This document shows, one piece after another, positions 31,725 through 33,555 of a stretch of DNA of 33,555 bases. The notes beneath the pieces are model-generated. The model was given only the letters and a program-made list of their open reading frames with translations, was not told where the DNA came from and made no database searches. A program made the position numbers and the translations under genes. Origin of the DNA: Pseudoalteromonas phenolica (GTDB lineage Bacteria > Pseudomonadota > Gammaproteobacteria > Enterobacterales > Alteromonadaceae). Every line of letters starts with the position of its first letter. Position 1 is the first letter of the stretch. Location of the stretch: assembly GCF_005886345.1 (NCBI RefSeq), contig NZ_PNEC01000005.1, positions 1 to 33,555 on the forward strand, in the 5' to 3' direction.

Positions 31725-32075
31725 TCACTTTTTCTCTTCACAAACCGGGCAACGTTGTTTAGCTGGGTCTTGTGAAAGTACCAGAAGATCAAGTTTAGTC
31801 TCACAATCACAGCAATAACCAAATTGGCCAATATCTATTTGGCATAGAGCAGCTTCTAGTTCCATAAGTCGCTGAAAGCGGGGAAACTGATTTGGGTTAA
31901 TTTTAGTGACTACTAAGTCAATCCACTCTCCTGGTGTTGAGTTTTCTAACATTGAAGCCAATTCGCCAGTAAACTCATGTTGTGCGTCTTTAAGCTCATT
32001 TAAAAACTCACATTGAACAGAGTCTAATTCAATTTTTAGCTTGCTTTGAAAGTCTTTAGTTTGATTTGCATTCAT
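31725..32075 (-). CDS. DksA/TraR-type C4 zinc-finger protein
   Basis: The protein has 116 residues from the ATG at 32075, chosen because AGGAG lies 7 bases upstream. The longer open frame would start inside the dusC gene. An N-terminal helical part is followed by a C4 zinc finger, Cys88-X2-Cys91-X17-Cys109-X2-Cys112 (FGYCCDCETKLDLLVL ... RCPVC). DksA-like proteins bind RNA polymerase through the secondary channel and alter the response to ppGpp. The acidic DxxDxA tip of true DksA is not seen, so its effect may differ. It is downstream of dusC on the same strand, 34 bases after the dusC stop, so the two are probably co-transcribed. Confidence 0.8.
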   Translation of the reverse strand: MNANQTKDFQSKLKIELDSVQCEFLNELKDAQHEFTGELASMLENSTPGEWIDLVVTKINPNQFPRFQRLMELEAALCQIDIGQFGYCCDCETKLDLLVLSQDPAKQRCPVCEEKK

Positions 32076-32109
32076 GATCGCTCTCCTATGAGCAATCATT
32101 ATGGTACTT

Positions 32110-33096
32110 CTAGGCGAATTCGTTATGATTTGAATCAATGCTAGGACATTTTGCATATTTCTCTAGTACAGAGACAACCTCGCCTTTGTTTTTAAGCTTT
32201 CTAATTTCGTCAAAAAGATCATTGGCTTGTGGATATTGCAGTTTAAGATAGCTAAGCCATTGCTTCGTTCTTGAAGAAAAATATTTTTCACTCAAAGAAG
32301 GGTCTTGGTGCATGGATGAATGCAAAATATGGTAAATCACATTTTCCCAAGATAAAGGTGTGTAAGGCTCATTATTTCTGTGAGCTTTAATTTTTGCAGC
32401 TAAGTCAGGTGTTGCTAATGCACCGCGGCCAAGCATTAGATCTGAGCAACCACTGCGTTCTTGACAGCGATAAGCATCTTCGACTTGCCAAATCTCGCCG
32501 TTTGCGACAATAGGCATGTTCACTCTATCCAGAAGCGGTTTTATTTTCTCCCAGTAAGCAGGTGGTTTATAGCCATCTCGCTTGGTTCTCGCGTGAATAG
32601 CTAAACTTGAAGCTCCTGCACTTTGAACTGCATCGACAATTTCGGCAGTATTACTGTCATCATCAAAGCCTAAACGTATTTTGGCACTGACTTCATGCTC
32701 GGTTGGAACTGCTTCTCTAACCGCTTTTATAATTTGATACATGAGCTCAGGTTCTTTTAACAGAACCGCACCACCTTTACTTTTATTCACTGTTTTTGCT
32801 GGGCAGCCAAAGTTAAGATCGATTCCATGTGAGCCAAGCATGACGGCTTTACGCGCATTTGCAGCGAGTGCATTGGGAACTTGACCCAGAAGCTGAATGC
32901 GAACAGGGGTGCCAGATTCGGTATAGCCATTATTTAATAGTTCAGGGCAAGTTTTTATAAACACTCTACGTGGAAAGGTTAGATCGACAACACGAATAAA
33001 CTCAGTTACACATAAATCAAAGCCACCAAGGTTGGTTAAAAGTTGGCGCATTTTAAAATCTACAACGCCTTCCATTGGTGCCAAAATCAATTTCAT
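32110..33096 (-). CDS. dusC: tRNA-dihydrouridine(16) synthase DusC
   Basis: The 328-residue flavoenzyme has the Dus TIM barrel from the start (MKLILAPMEGVVDFKMRQLL). The catalytic Cys98 is in GIDLNFGCPAKTVNKSKGGA, at the same number as in E. coli DusC. FMN-binding elements read VSAKIRLG, LAIHARTKRDGY, PIVANGEI and LMLGRGAL. A C-terminal helical domain (~245-328) contacts tRNA. It reduces uridine 16 in tRNA D-loops with NADPH. The LPxxxFVxTE-like recognition segment TEFIRVVD fits the DusC rather than the DusA/DusB branch. A zinc-finger gene lies downstream. Confidence 0.93.
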   Translation of the reverse strand: MKLILAPMEGVVDFKMRQLLTNLGGFDLCVTEFIRVVDLTFPRRVFIKTCPELLNNGYTESGTPVRIQLLGQVPNALAANARKAVMLGSHGIDLNFGCPAKTVNKSKGGAVLLKEPELMYQIIKAVREAVPTEHEVSAKIRLGFDDDSNTAEIVDAVQSAGASSLAIHARTKRDGYKPPAYWEKIKPLLDRVNMPIVANGEIWQVEDAYRCQERSGCSDLMLGRGALATPDLAAKIKAHRNNEPYTPLSWENVIYHILHSSMHQDPSLSEKYFSSRTKQWLSYLKLQYPQANDLFDEIRKLKNKGEVVSVLEKYAKCPSIDSNHNEFA

Positions 33097-33199
33097 AACT
33101 TGCTCTATACTATTTAAAGGGCGCTTATTTTAAACGAGAGGGAGAGTGTTGCTAAGTTAAAATTGAATTTTTTTAGATTTAATGAAATATTCTTTTTTG

Positions 33200-33214
33200 T
33201 AGTAGGGTCTACTA
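33200..33214. promoter_or_regulatory. Inverted repeat upstream of the EGKCG precursor gene
   Basis: TAGTAG (33200-33205) and CTACTA (33209-33214) flank GGT, 35 bases before the precursor ATG and 104 bases before the dusC start on the other strand. It could be an operator or sigma-factor site. No clear sigma-70 boxes were found between 33120 and 33248. Confidence 0.3.
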
Positions 33215-33248
33215 AGTGAATTGAACGAAATATCCCGAAGGGTCGAGT

Positions 33249-33434
33249 ATGAAAAACTTAAAAACTAAATCAATCGCTGCTACGTTAGGTGCTGTAGTTG
33301 TAGGCACAGCGAGTTTAACTGCATCAGCAGAAGTAAACGCTAACCCATTTGCATTTACTACCATGTCTTCTGGCTATCAATTAGATGCTGCAGAAGGTAA
33401 GTGTGGTGAAGGCAAGTGCGGCGAAGGCAAATGT
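33249..33434 (+). CDS. hvfA: HvfA/bufferin-like EGKCG precursor peptide, 3'-truncated
   Basis: The 62 codons visible encode a Sec signal peptide (MKNLKTKSIAATLGAVVVGTASLTASA). Then comes EVNANPFAFTTMSSGYQLDAA, and then tandem EGKCG units (EGKCGEGKCGEGKC) where the true sequence stops. This is the layout of HvfA and related bufferin precursors. Their EGKCG cysteines are modified by a DUF692 (MNIO) iron enzyme with a DUF2063 partner, giving thiooxazole/oxazolone groups that bind copper in the periplasm. In relatives the genes for these partners follow directly, with a DoxX-like protein. Here they lie beyond the contig end. GAAGGG upstream is a fair ribosome site. Everything after 33434 that reads in frame is adapter sequence, so the C-terminus is unknown. 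Confidence 0.8.
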
Positions 33435-33555
33435 AGATCCGAAGCGAACACGTCTGAAATCCACTCCCCGGCTATGAGCTCGTATGACGTCAACTGCTTG
33501 AAAAAAAACACCGGGGGGATGGGGGGGGGGGCGGGGGGGGGGGGGGGGAGGGGGG
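33435..33555. other. Illumina TruSeq adapter read-through and poly-G artefact
   Basis: Bases 33435-33468 match the 34-base TruSeq index adapter at 28 positions (AGATC..GAAG, then ACACGTCTGAA). Bases 33469-33476 are CGGCTATG, which fits an 8-base TruSeq i7 index. Bases 33477-33500 match the flow-cell end (CTCGTATG ... CTGCTTG) at 20 of 24 positions. Then come eight A and a G-rich tail, as produced by two-colour instruments after the end of a fragment. The scattered mismatches look like low-quality base calls. The stretch is not genomic DNA. The real sequence ends at 33434 or within a few bases of it. Confidence 0.95.

Noticed and set aside
31725..32156. Longer zinc-finger protein starting inside the dusC gene
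   Set aside because: The ATG at 32075 has AGGAG at 7 bases and gives a normal-length protein without overlap. The upstream extension lacks a ribosome site.
33435..33555. Continuation of the EGKCG peptide into a Ser/Thr and Gly-rich tail, and a G-quadruplex-forming run
   Set aside because: The bases match the TruSeq adapter, index, flow-cell sequence, poly-A and poly-G in exact order. It is a library artefact.

Overview
This looks like the end of a draft contig from a marine gammaproteobacterium of the Alteromonadales, most likely Pseudoalteromonas. That placement is an inference from gene content: a TonB2-type energy module with TtpC, a leucine dehydrogenase, DusC, a MexEF-OprN-like pump, many small lipoproteins and low GC. 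No rRNA or tRNA gene was found.

Left part (1-9300). The contig opens inside a degenerate chemoreceptor gene with two in-frame stops and a deletion in its signalling tip. A soluble GAF histidine kinase follows, then a 197-bp MITE-like palindromic repeat. Next comes a minus-strand thioredoxin/CcdA pair (periplasmic redox), a second MITE-like element of 309 bp flanked by TA, a DUF6279 lipoprotein, a small STAS-like protein, a solitary periplasmic solute-binding protein, and a PAS-GGDEF-EAL membrane protein for cyclic-di-GMP turnover.

Middle (9300-25300). A cold-shock protein gene lies divergent from an unusual FAN1-type VRR-NUC nuclease fused to a DEDDh exonuclease domain. Then come an NTF2-like protein with a divergent LysR regulator, an ArsR-phosphatase pair, and a complete RND efflux operon (lipoprotein adaptor, MexF-like pump, lipoprotein outer-membrane channel) that continues into a quinone-oxidoreductase-like gene. 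A second LysR gene is divergent from an aldo/keto reductase. Leucine dehydrogenase follows, behind a palindrome of LiuR-operator type, and then a CatA-like acetyltransferase whose start codon abuts a terminator.

Right part (25300-33434). A tight operon encodes DUF3450 protein, TtpC, ExbB, ExbD, TonB and a TPR protein. Together these form a proton-driven energiser of outer-membrane transporters, and the operon ends at a clear terminator. A tentative, shortened DUF885-like lipoprotein, a DksA/TraR-type zinc-finger protein and DusC follow.

The last gene is the most interesting. It is the start of an HvfA/bufferin-like precursor with a signal peptide and repeated EGKCG motifs, the known substrate type of DUF692/MNIO enzymes that make copper-binding modified peptides. 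The genome sequence stops after its third EGKC. From about 33435 to the end the window is an error-containing Illumina TruSeq adapter with an index, a poly-A run and poly-G. That stretch is not biology, and the rest of this RiPP operon lies beyond the contig break.
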